Assembly (NCBI RefSeq): GCF_010672455.1
Contig: NZ_JAAHGO010000057.1
Coordinates: 1-56,458, forward strand
Source: Okeania sp. SIO2C9
Lineage (GTDB): Bacteria; Cyanobacteriota; Cyanobacteriia; Cyanobacteriales; Microcoleaceae
Direction: 5' to 3'
DNA length: 56,458 bases
Both the position numbers and the translations under genes were made by a program. The notes beneath the pieces are model-generated. The model was not told the DNA's origin, made no database searches, and was given only the letters and a program-made list of their open reading frames with translations. Every line of letters starts with the position of its first letter. Position 1 is the stretch's first letter. Below are positions 20,705-29,400 of the stretch, one piece after another.

Positions 20705-20751
20705 GCTGCGCGACATAAAAAGCGTTTCGCAGCGCATTCATGTCGCGCAGC
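20705..20751. repeat. GC-rich inverted repeat
   Basis: GCTGCGCGACAT at 20705-20716 pairs perfectly with ATGTCGCGCAGC at 20740-20751. The loop holds a further GCGTTTCGCAGCGC segment. It is much richer in GC than its surroundings and lies just beyond the tnpB fragment at 20770-20972. Confidence 0.65.
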
Positions 20752-20769
20752 GTTTCATGTCAGCAACAG

Positions 20770-20972
20770 CCGAAAACACACCTAGAGTTCTAAATTGCCT
20801 CCATCCTAAATCTTATATAGCTCTTAACAATTTCCGATTCTTTACCAAACCAGAAACGTTTAAATCTTCCAAAATAATTGTTTGGTTTTCACTAATTATT
20901 TCAGTAGATAACTTATGTAGGAAATCCGTTCTAGTATCTTTAAGTTTGGGATGAAATTTAGCTATTCTCAGC
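20770..20972 (-). pseudogene. TnpB fragment interrupted by a family-C MITE
   Basis: The minus strand reads RLRIAKFHPKLKDTRTDFLH, then SENQTIILEDLNVSGLVKNR (RuvC-II region with catalytic Glu), RAI, an in-frame TAA, then DLGWRQFRTL. This is the middle of a TnpB. It begins exactly at the CTAGTGC end of the 20973-21180 element. A nonsense codon and loss of both ends make it dead. Confidence 0.75.
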
Positions 20973-21180
20973 CTAGTGCAGGATGGCGGAAATAACTGAC
21001 CAGTTACAAAATCCCAAAACAATTACAAATCAAAAATGATTGACTCTCTTGAGTGCGTCTTACATTCTGGAGGGGCTGTGTGCGGAATTACTTCCGCACA
21101 GTAGGCGCCCCGTAGGACACCTCGCCAATTAGCACTCGATGCATGAATTTTGACTTTTAACTTCCGCGTAGCGGCACTAG
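20973..21180. mobile_element. MITE-like element, family C copy 1 (longest)
   Basis: It starts CTAGTGCAGGATGGCGGAAA and ends CCGCGTAGCGGCACTAG, so the 7-bp ends CTAGTGC/GCACTAG are inverted. An internal hairpin is built on GAGTGCGTCTTACATTCTG. Other copies are at 36491-36639 and 43175-43337. This copy has an extra GC-rich hairpin (about 21078-21104) in the middle. Confidence 0.75.
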
Positions 21181-21406
21181 CTTTTTCGTAATTGCTTCCT
21201 GCTACCTCTGTTTCAGTCACCGCTGGCTTTACAGTTAAACGAATTTGGTATTAGACATATCCACGAAAATAAATAAGCCTTTGATTTAACCATTAAACAA
21301 ATTGGTAACGAATAATAAATAATTAATAAAATAATTAAAATATTAAGAGTAATATCAATTATTTCCCTAACCGTACGAAAAAAACTGTAGAAAATTGTAA
21401 CAGCCT

Positions 21407-22615
21407 TTATCTTGATATTGGATTCACCAATACTGGCTGTACGGCGCAGCTCACTATTCCCTCGGCAGTAAATGCCTCTGGGAATTTCTTTCTAATTATT
21501 TGAAGACTGCCATTAACATCGGCATTAATGACTATACCAGTTCCACTCCTGAATAAACCACGTTTGACTCGCTTGCCTAAATAGTTTTCATGGCATATTG
21601 GTTTTTCTAAGTCAATAGCAGATGTTTTACTGGTGTAACTTTCTTCTGTTTCAATTACCTTAATTCCTGCAAGTTGACATTTATAAGTTATCTTTTCAAT
21701 TAGCTTAGAGTGCGGTATTTGGGTAAAGTTTTGATTGTTTTTTTTGCCGATATTTGCACTTTGTTTCCAGTTATCATTTTTTCCTATGACTACAGTACCA
21801 ATATTATTTGTGGTTAAATACTCAAGCACTAATTTACTGGTGTTATGCAGATAATTCTCCACAAAACGGTTCCGATGATAACTCAATGCTTCAATATATC
21901 CGACTGCTTTTTCTGTTCCCTTTGAGATGACTTTGGTGCTTGGCTTTACGCTTGTTGTAAAGCTGATTGACACTTTTTAGTGGCTTCCCGTTAATCAGCA
22001 GTGGTTTGACACCAGGCTTATTTGTAGATAGAGCGACTATACGGTCAATCCCTAAGTCAATCCCGGCTACATATCTTGAGTCTATTTGTGGCTGATTCCT
22101 TTTTTCATACACAATTTCAATTATATAGCAGGCAGTCGCAGGTACTATCCTCACTTCGATTACAGTATCCACAACTACAAGTATTTTGATATCACTCATG
22201 GATAAGTGACAAATACCATTTTTTAAAGGGGCTTTATAGACTGATTCCTTTGAATATATAACTACATTTCGACCTTTGGTTTTGTCCTTATACTTTGGTA
22301 TTTTGGGCTTACCCAAAAACTTCCCTGGATGTGCGCGACCATTCTCCCATTGCCTGAAAATAACTACGCCAAGTGGCAACCAAGCATTTGATTATTTGTT
22401 TTGATACTTTAGTTGGTAATGCTCTATAAGCATCGCTATCTTTGGTGGCGTGGTACAGCTTAGTTAAATCCAGGCTTTTTGAGGACTGGAAAAAATGCTG
22501 ACTACAATAATAATTAGCCAAATAAGACCAAGTTTTTCGACTTAAAGGCTAATTCATCACAAACTCGCCAAAAGTTATGTGTTCGGTTAATAATATGTCT
22601 ATCAACAAGTTGCAT
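21407..22615 (-). pseudogene. tnpB: Nearly full-length but frameshifted TnpB (IS200/IS605 OrfB) gene
   Basis: The minus strand gives consecutive TnpB pieces in different frames. MQLVDRHIINRTHNFWRVCD starts from the ATG at 22615. Next are YYCSQHFFQSSKSLDLTKLY, then GKFLGKPKIPKYKDKTKGRN, then AGIDLGIDRIVALSTNKPG (RuvC-I Asp), and IGTVVIGKNDNWKQS with the C-terminal INADVNGSLQIIRK (RuvC-III Asp) and PEAFTAEGI. At least three frame breaks near 22515, 22340 and 21930 kill it. The usual Glu of RuvC-II is not visible (VIGKN in its place), and the zinc-ribbon Cys pairs are replaced by basic residues. This appears to be a feature of the subfamily rather than decay. Confidence 0.85.
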
Positions 22616-23254
22616 TCACCTGCTATTTTTCATGAGAGTTATTACATATTTAATATTACAACAATGAGTGTAAATTTTACAACTATTTTCTACGGTTTAA
22701 GTTTAACAGTTAATCACCCTCACAATTTTCAAATTTTGATCCGCTGTTCCCTGTTCCCTACTACTTTTTTTACTATTTGTGGGCAAAGAGGGTTTGATGG
22801 TTCGAGAAAAATTTTTAATTTAAACTCTAACAAAGGACAGTTCTACCTATATTTACGGTTGGGCGTTGCTCAATGGTAATGATTTTTAGATTAAGTATCA
22901 ACGCAAAACATAAGTTTTTCAATTTTACCTTCAGCTACTTACCATTACATTTCAGCAACGCCTACAGTTGAGTATTAGCCTACTAATAATTTTTTTTTAT
23001 TTTTTGTTTTTTATATTAAAAATACACATAAGTGGTATATATAGTCTAAAATACATTGATAGTGCTAACACTGAACTAGGTAACTCAATTTACCCATGCT
23101 TCACCGGCCAAAACATCAAGATATTGGACTTTTTATTTGGACTAATCTTGCTGACTCTTTTGACTGGCATGTGCATAGCACAAAACGTAATTTTTGTCAA
23201 CCACCCACCTCGCCGTATCAATGAAGCTAGCATTAGCAGCATAGGAATAGCACT
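22616..23254. other. Spacer with a small MITE; doubtful small frame
   Basis: It contains a family-D MITE (22862-22962). A 102-codon frame from a TTG at 22968 has one hydrophobic segment and overlaps the next gene by 22 nt. It has no ribosome-binding site, so I do not call it. The rest shows no gene. Confidence 0.5.
22862..22962. mobile_element. MITE-like element, family D (copy 1, 101 bp)
   Basis: The left end GGCGTTGCTCAATGGTAAT and the right end ACCATTACATTTCAGCAACGC are inverted repeats with few mismatches. A 184-bp copy of the same family overlaps the end of the large hybrid kinase gene at 52903-53086. Confidence 0.65.
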
Positions 23255-23704
23255 GTGGCTCATACATTTATACTAGAATCAGGCAAATGGATAATAGAAG
23301 GAAATTGGCTAGAGCGTAATGGAATGTTAATTACTGTTAAGGGTAAGACTATTGTGACATGGGACCGTACAGATTGGTTCTCTATGGTTACAAAACTGAT
23401 ATTTCCCAGTCAAGACCGTGAGGAAATTATCTTACAATACAAAGGACGTCTCGACAGTGACGAACGGCACTATACGTTTCTTCTTCAGCATAGCGAACTA
23501 GGAAAAGTAGAAGGAGAAGGATGGCTGGGTATTAATTCAATTATTCAGCGCTATTGGGTACTGGGAAATGATGTCCAACGTCGTAGTGGTTTTGAAACTT
23601 TACTACGCTTAGACCAAGAGCGATATTATTCTACTGGCGGGATTTTGAGTGGTCTTTCTTTGAATAGTGCTATGGAGGCAACTATAGAGCGTCAACCAGA
23701 CTAA
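23255..23704 (+). CDS. Uncharacterised small cytosolic protein
   Basis: 149 codons from a GTG at 23255 with AGGA 9 nt in front. The sequence opens AHTFILESGKWIIEGNWLER and has a beta-rich pattern: MLITVKGKTIVTWDRTDWF, IILQYKGRLDSDERHYTFLL, EGEGWLGINSIIQRYWVLG. It closes with a Tyr/Ser-Gly-rich part. It reads like a single calycin-like or other beta-barrel domain with no signal peptide. I do not recognise the family or any partner; the neighbours are a tnpB relic and nblA. Confidence 0.65.
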   Translation: MAHTFILESGKWIIEGNWLERNGMLITVKGKTIVTWDRTDWFSMVTKLIFPSQDREEIILQYKGRLDSDERHYTFLLQHSELGKVEGEGWLGINSIIQRYWVLGNDVQRRSGFETLLRLDQERYYSTGGILSGLSLNSAMEATIERQPD

Positions 23705-23979
23705 TTAATAAACAATTATTAATATTTTTTAGTATTCTTGAGTATTCTTAATTTTTGAGTTAGTCACTCAATGATGTTTTTAATACTTGTAATAATTGCA
23801 AATTGATAGCAGCACTTAAATAATGTCAAATAATATAATAAAAAAAAGCTAATAAAATCTTAGTTTTAAGTTTTGAGTTGAGTGAAACAGTATTAGTTGA
23901 CGCCCCACGATCCCCAACTCTCTTTCATTAGTTTGAAACTGAGTGAGAGAAAGAGGTCGTCCCTAAGACAACTTCCGTT

Positions 23980-24177
23980 TTAGTCAAAATCAGGGTTAGA
24001 TTCTAATCCCCACTTATGTTTTAAAAATTGTTGGTAAAGAGTTTCCCTCATCAACATCTGTTCATATAATTGAACCAAGCAATCTTGAGCCTGTTGTAAA
24101 CTCATCTGGCGTACCTGAGTCTCAAAAGACCGAACACTAAATTGCTTTTCCAGTGGCATTTCCATCGGTTGGTCCAT
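23980..24177 (-). CDS. nblA: Phycobilisome degradation protein NblA
   Basis: 65 codons, the normal size. The sequence carries the NblA signature: LEKQFSVRSFETQVRQMSLQ, QAQDCLVQLYEQMLMRETLY and FLKHKWGL near the C-terminus. NblA is a small helical adaptor that binds phycobiliproteins and directs them to Clp proteolysis when nitrogen is short. GGAG lies 8 nt before the ATG. A palindromic GTA-N8-TAC site about 60 bp upstream (24237-24250) suggests NtcA activation. Confidence 0.95.
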   Translation of the reverse strand: MDQPMEMPLEKQFSVRSFETQVRQMSLQQAQDCLVQLYEQMLMRETLYQQFLKHKWGLESNPDFD

Positions 24178-24642
24178 AGTTTTACTCCATATTCATAGTA
24201 ATAACTATTTACTGAGCCTACTTCAGAGTAAAATCAGTAAATTTAGATACAAAAAATTTATCTGGATTGCTCCAAATATGCCTTGTTAGATTCAGCGATC
24301 GCCATAAATTTTCTACAACTGCGAGAATAAATATGAATATCGCATCATGTTACAAAATATAACAAATATTTGACAAAACCGCCATCATTTTTCTCGTATC
24401 ACAGATATAAAAATAGCAAATATTGAGAATTTTCTTCTGCCTTAAAGAAATCCTAGATAACAGTCAAGAGTAAAGATGCTCATTTTGAACAAATTTCTGA
24501 TGAGTAGACAATTTCTCAAAAGTCTTAAGCAGAAATTTAAACAAGTGGAGTTCTCTTAAGGTTTATTTCACAAAGAGGGGATCAAATCTAAAAATAAGTA
24601 GTATGCTGAAACAAGTAACTATTACGACTAGCATTTTTAAAA
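24178..24642. other. Divergent promoter region of nblA and the TPR gene
   Basis: Apart from the NtcA-like site (24237-24250) and an HIP1 octamer at 24297-24304, it is plain AT-rich sequence with no repeats and no gene. This is unusual for this window. Confidence 0.55.
24237..24250 (-). promoter_or_regulatory. Putative NtcA binding site for nblA
   Basis: GTAAATTTAGATAC matches the palindromic GTA-N8-TAC consensus. Its centre is about 66 bp before the nblA start codon. AT-rich TA-N3-T hexamers about 20-30 bp further downstream could serve as the -10 box, which fits a class II NtcA promoter. Confidence 0.65.
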
Positions 24643-25161
24643 ATGTTTTATAAAAAATCTAAGTACAACTTATTGGCCATAGCTATAATACTCAGCTTCG
24701 TCAGCACTACTTCAGCTGATGCTTCAACTCTCAAACCAAGAGCAAAACAAACCCAATTAGCGAACACAACAATTATTGCCCTTGAAGTAGAAGCCAAAGA
24801 AGAATTTGATCGTGGGGTGAAACTCTACAAGGAAGGAGACCTGACATCAGCAGAAGCAGCATTTCGCAAAGCTATTGAATTAGATTCAGAATTTGCAGAA
24901 GCTTATGCTAATCTGGGTAGTCTTCTAGCCAATCAAAATAATTTGTCAGAAGCAATTTCCCAATTTGAAAATGCTGTTCGCCTCAAACCAGACTTAGCAG
25001 TGCTTCATTATCAACTAGGGGTAGCATTGTATTTGGAAAATAAACGACCTGAAGCATTAGTATCTCTCACTAAAGCCAGAGATTTATTAAAAGAACAAGG
25101 TAAAGGAGAAGATGCAGAAAAAATTGAGAAAGCAATACAAAGAATTCAAGCAGAATCTTAA
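24643..25161 (+). CDS. Exported TPR-repeat protein
   Basis: 172 codons. Residues 1-27 form a signal peptide (MFYKKSKYNLLAIAIILSFV, then TTSADA). Residues about 50-165 make at least three tetratricopeptide repeats: AKEEFDRGVKLYKEGDLTSA, then AFRKAIELDSEFAEAYANLG, then PDLAVLHYQLGVALYLENKR. TPR arrays mediate protein-protein contacts, here probably in the periplasm. The last codons run directly into a tnpB relic. Confidence 0.8.
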   Translation: MFYKKSKYNLLAIAIILSFVSTTSADASTLKPRAKQTQLANTTIIALEVEAKEEFDRGVKLYKEGDLTSAEAAFRKAIELDSEFAEAYANLGSLLANQNNLSEAISQFENAVRLKPDLAVLHYQLGVALYLENKRPEALVSLTKARDLLKEQGKGEDAEKIEKAIQRIQAES

Positions 25162-25704
25162 GAGAAAAGCACAACTCAAGATAGCGGCATTACATAGACT
25201 AGTAGCTAACATCGGCAAAAATGCACTTCATAAATTAACAACATATTTAGCTAAAAACCACAGGGTTGTTGTTATAGAAGATTTTAACCTCAGCGGTATG
25301 TTAGCCAACCATAACCCACCCCCATCTCCTCCCAGGAGGGGAGCTAGAGGGGTGGGTGCAGACCAGGGATTTTATGAGTTTATATCAAATCCGGTTAAAC
25401 AGCCATAGAATGGTTAAGTCAGGAGAAGTCAGGTAGTAGGGGCGTTAACGATAGTTATGCGCAAGCTTTCGGCCGTTCGCCCCTACAGGAGTCAGGAGGA
25501 GAGAGAATTACAAAGATGAGCGTAGTTATGACGATTGGAGAATTTTTTTATGTTTAATAAAACGGATTTGATATTAGGCGACAGCTTGAATATAAAACTC
25601 AGTGGTACGGTTGTGAGCTAGTGGTAGTTGATAGATTTTTCCCATCGTCAAAGACTTGCAGTAGGTGCGGTCATGTTCAAGATATGCCCTTATTCTATGA
25701 TTTA
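25162..25704 (+). pseudogene. TnpB gene wreck split by a hairpin insertion and a MITE
   Basis: Before the breaks it reads QLKIAALHRLVANIGKNALH and HRVVVIEDFNLSGMLANHN (RuvC-II with Glu). A roughly 45-bp CCCACCCC/GGGGTGGG hairpin replaces the next helix (about 25313-25358). ADQGFYEF follows, then a 191-bp MITE, after which the gene resumes exactly: RRQLEYKTQWYGCELVVVDR, FFPSSKTCSRCGHVQDMPL. It is cut again by a second family-B element at 25705. Removing the MITE and one TTA restores GAG-TTT-AGG (EFR), which proves insertion. Confidence 0.85.
25383..25573. mobile_element. MITE family B inserted in tnpB, TTA duplication
   Basis: It begins TATCAAATCCGGTTAAAC, ends AAAACGGATTTGATA and is flanked by TTA on both sides (25380-25382, 25574-25576). 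The interior contains a GGAGTCAGG-type repeat and the motif 'gttcgcccctacagg', and is non-coding. Because the interrupted reading frame is known, the borders are certain. Confidence 0.9.
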
Positions 25705-26172
25705 TATCAAATCCGTTTAATTCGGTATACAAAAATGTTCCATCTTCAACCATTACCAAATATTTCTCTCATATAGAATCCGGTTATATAATATATGCTT
25801 ATAATTCTATCCACACTTCAATATTTAATATAAAATCAGGTTATACAGTTATCGCACTTTCTACTTCCATTCAATGCAGACATAAAATGCCGGAATATCC
25901 ACAGATAATTCCAACTCTCATCCTTTCTTCCTGCTGAGGACTGAGGACTGAGGACTGAATCCTCTCATCATACAATAACTAATTATCCGGATACTATATT
26001 ACTCATTACTCATTACTCATTACTCATTACTCATTAATCCTCAGTAATACGATAACTAATTACCCGGATTCTATATCACTCCCCATCTCCCCATCTCCCC
26101 ATCTCCCCATCTCCCCATCTCCCCATCCCCCCATCTCCCCATCTAATTACACCGATGCTACCGGATTTGATA
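25705..26172. mobile_element. Composite MITE of family B (468 bp), TTA duplication
   Basis: It starts TATCAAATCCGTTTAATTC right after TTA (25702-25704) and ends CCGGATTTGATA right before TTA (26173-26175). Inside are further family-B ends (TATAGAATCCGGTTATATAA near 25774, TATAAAATCAGGTTATAC near 25840). It also holds tandem GACTGAG, ATTACTC and CATCTCC tracts, plus a pair of 'aataactaatta(t/c)ccgga' motifs (about 25973 and 26049). It looks like several elements nested into one another. Confidence 0.7.
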
Positions 26173-26175
26173 TTA

Positions 26176-26231
26176 CAGGACTTACGCAAATTGACTGTTG
26201 GTGATTTAAAAGTCAATTTGCATAAGTCCTG
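26176..26231. repeat. Inverted repeat, family E copy 1
   Basis: CAGGACTTACGCAAATTGAC pairs with GTCAATTTGCATAAGTCCTG across a 16-bp loop with one mismatch. A diverged, longer copy with the same AGGACTTA ends lies at 33698-33784. Confidence 0.75.
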
Positions 26232-26293
26232 ATAAATATAGGGAAGTTCCATGGAACCTTCCTAATAAAGTGTCTGTACTACTTGAAAGATGT

Positions 26294-26447
26294 TATAGCA
26301 ATGTGCGCTGGCATATTTACAAATTGCAGGAATTGTCCAATAGCTAAAAGTCTTAATATTATTCCTACGGAATGCTTGCGCAAACAGATTTTTATTCCCC
26401 CTATTGCCTGTTGCCTTCCGGAGCTGTTGCCTGCGCGCAGCGCTATA
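26294..26447. repeat. Dispersed 150-bp repeat, family F copy 1
   Basis: Ends are TATAGCAATGTGCGC and GCGCGCAGCGCTATA (imperfect inverted repeat). It is strongly similar along its length to 35769-35912, including 'gcatatttacaaattgcagg' and 'cagatttttattccccctat'. It stops six bases before the end of the giant GDPD gene. Confidence 0.8.
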
Positions 26448-26452
26448 CCTTC

Positions 26453-29400
26453 TTACCTAATTTGGAAATTATCCTCAGTAATAGTAGGTGCACCATCAAG
26501 TTCAGCAAATATAGTCAAGTCACCACCTAAATTACCTTCATAGAAATAGAAAAGAAAACCAGAATCTTCACTGTAGACGATTAAAGCATCTGATGCAAAT
26601 GCGTCGTCATCAGTAGCAACTATTTCAAAATCACTATTATCACTGAAACCTATTCCAGCAGAACTATTAAGGTCGCTAAAAGTTGACTTATCTAAAAGAA
26701 TTAAGTCGCCTTGGTTTCCTGGTTCTTCTGGTCTGAGGTCTGGTTGGAAATCAGTAATTAAATCAATACCAAAATCTTCTGGATCGAATGGTTCACTGCC
26801 ACTATAGATGAAAAGGTCAATACTTGCTCCACCAGTCAGAGAATCAAATCCCGGACCACTATTAATACGATCGCGACCTTGACCACCATTTAGAACATCA
26901 TTACCATCACCACCAAACAAGAAGTCAAAACCCTGACGACCTTCCAGAATATCATTTCCATCTTGCCCGTATAGGAAGTCACTACCACGACCACCAATAA
27001 TTTCGTCGTCACCAAAACTACCTGCTAAAGTATCGGCACCATTCAATCCCGAAATAGTATCGTCACCAGTTCCACCATTGAGTGGGTCTGCTTGGGGAGT
27101 ACCTTCAATTAATTGGTCTTCCTCAGGAGGTGTATCTTCAATAACGATTTGAACTCCTTGATTTTCCGCATCAACAGCATAAGCATCTTCTGGTTGCAAC
27201 TCAATAGTTCTGGTTTCATCTCCTTCCTCCTCACCATCAAAAAGAGTGGTCCAGGTAACGGTTGCTGTAGTTGCACCTTCATCGATCGTAATTACCGAGC
27301 GTACCACTTCATCACCTATTGCGTTGATAGGTTGAAACTCAGAAGCATTGGTTAACTCTGGAGGGAAATCTAGATCGCCGAAAGGACTATCAGAATATGT
27401 TTCTGACCAAACTACCCGTAAACCTCCTTCTGGAGCTGGTGCATTTAAGTTGAAAGTTAAAGAGTATTCATCTTCTTCTTCAACAGTGTCAGGTTCAACT
27501 GCGATACCTACTGTTATAGGTGTATCTTGAATAACGATTTGAGCTACTTGATTTTCTGCATCTACCTCATAAGCATCTTCTGGTTGCAACTCAATAGTTG
27601 TAGTTTCATCACCTTCCAGTACACCATCAAAAAGAGTCGTCCAAGTAACAGTTGCTGTTGTTGCTCCTTCCTCAATGGTAATTGCCGAACGTCCGATTTC
27701 ATCACCAACTGGATTTAGAGATTCCAAGTCAGAAGCATTAGTTAACTCAGGAGGGAAATCTATATCGCCGAGTTCATTATCAGAATCTGTTTCTGACCAA
27801 ACTACCCGTAAACCTCCTTCTGGAGCTGGTGCATTTAAGTTGAAAGTTAAAGAGTATTCATCTTCTTCTTCAACAGTGTCAGGTTCAACTGCGATACCTA
27901 CTGTTATAGGTGTATCTTGAATAACGATTTGAGCTACTTGATTTTCTGCATCTACCTCATAAGCATCTTCTGGTTGCAACTCAATAGTTGTAGTTTCATC
28001 ACCTTCCAGTACACCATCAAAAAGAGTCGTCCAAGTCACAGTTGCTGTCGTTGCCCCTGGGTTAATAGTAATGGCAGAGCGTGCGAGTTCATCGCCTTCT
28101 GCTTCGAGTTCTTCTAGGTTAGAAGCATTGGTTAGCTCAGGAGGAAATTCTATATCGCCAAAAGCATCATCAGAATCTGTTTCTGACCAAACTACCCGTG
28201 TACCTCCTACTGGTGCTGGTTCACTTAAGTTGAAGGTTAATACATATTGATTTCCTTCACTTACTATTTCTGGTTGGAGGTTGATACCGACTAAAAGTTC
28301 ATCTTCCATAACTATTTGAGCTACTTGATTTTCTGGGGCAATACTATAACCTACTTCTGCTTGTAAGTCAATAGTTGTAGTTTCATCTCCTTCCACTACA
28401 CCATCAGCAATAGTTGTCCAAGTCACAGTTGCTGTAGTAGCCCCTTCGTCAATAGTAATAGCAGAACGTGCGAGTTCATCACCTACTGCTTCAAGTTCTT
28501 CTAGGTTAGAAGCATTGGTTAGCTCAGGAGGAAATTCTATATCGCCAAAAGCATTATCAGTATCCGTTTCTGACCAAACTACTCGTAAACCACCTTCTGG
28601 AGCAGGTACATTTAAGTCGAAGGTTAAAGAGTATTCATCTCCTTCCTCAACAGTATCAGGTTCAACGTCAATACTGACCGTAGGAATACCAACTCCTATT
28701 CCTGGTGCTAAGTCTAGAGGTTCGTCTAGCTGTATCTGAATAATCTCGTTATTATCAATATCCGGTCCCCGACCGATGGAGAAAGGATAGTTGTTGTCGT
28801 TGGCAACCAGAATTGTTTCTTCATCAAGAACTAACACATCCTCAATTGTGAAAAAGGGGAAGTCAAAGGTAGTGTCGCCATCACCGTTGAGGTCATTGGG
28901 GTCGTCAATATTTAGTAAGTCTACAACTTCCTCTTTATAAACAAAACCTTCATCGTCAACTACAGAAATGTCAATTTTAAAGATTTTCTTGAATTGAGCT
29001 TCATCCCCTTGACGACCATCCCGTTCAATGACTAAAAATTCATCGTCATTGATGGGAGTAAAATCACCGATGGCATGACCTGGTACATCGGTAGGATAGA
29101 AACCAATTAGATCGGTGAAAGAGCTAGACTCAGGATCGAACTCATAGATCCGGAGAGCATTATCTGGATCGCCAACAACTGCACCCTCTAATAAAGGATA
29201 GAAAGTATCGCGATCGGGACTGAATGCCATACCTTCATAACCACGGGAAGTCCGTAAATTTGGTTCATCAATAAATTGCTCTACAACTATGCTGCCAGTA
29301 GCAGGGAAGTCAGTAAAGAAACCATCTGCACCAATTTCGATGAGTTGTTCAAATTCTTCTCCAGGTGTTTGAGGTGTACCATCGGGGTTGAGAGTAAGGA

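Noticed and set aside
22968-23276. 102-codon frame with one hydrophobic stretch from a TTG
   Set aside because: No ribosome-binding site, it overlaps the better-supported gene at 23255, and it starts at the edge of a MITE.
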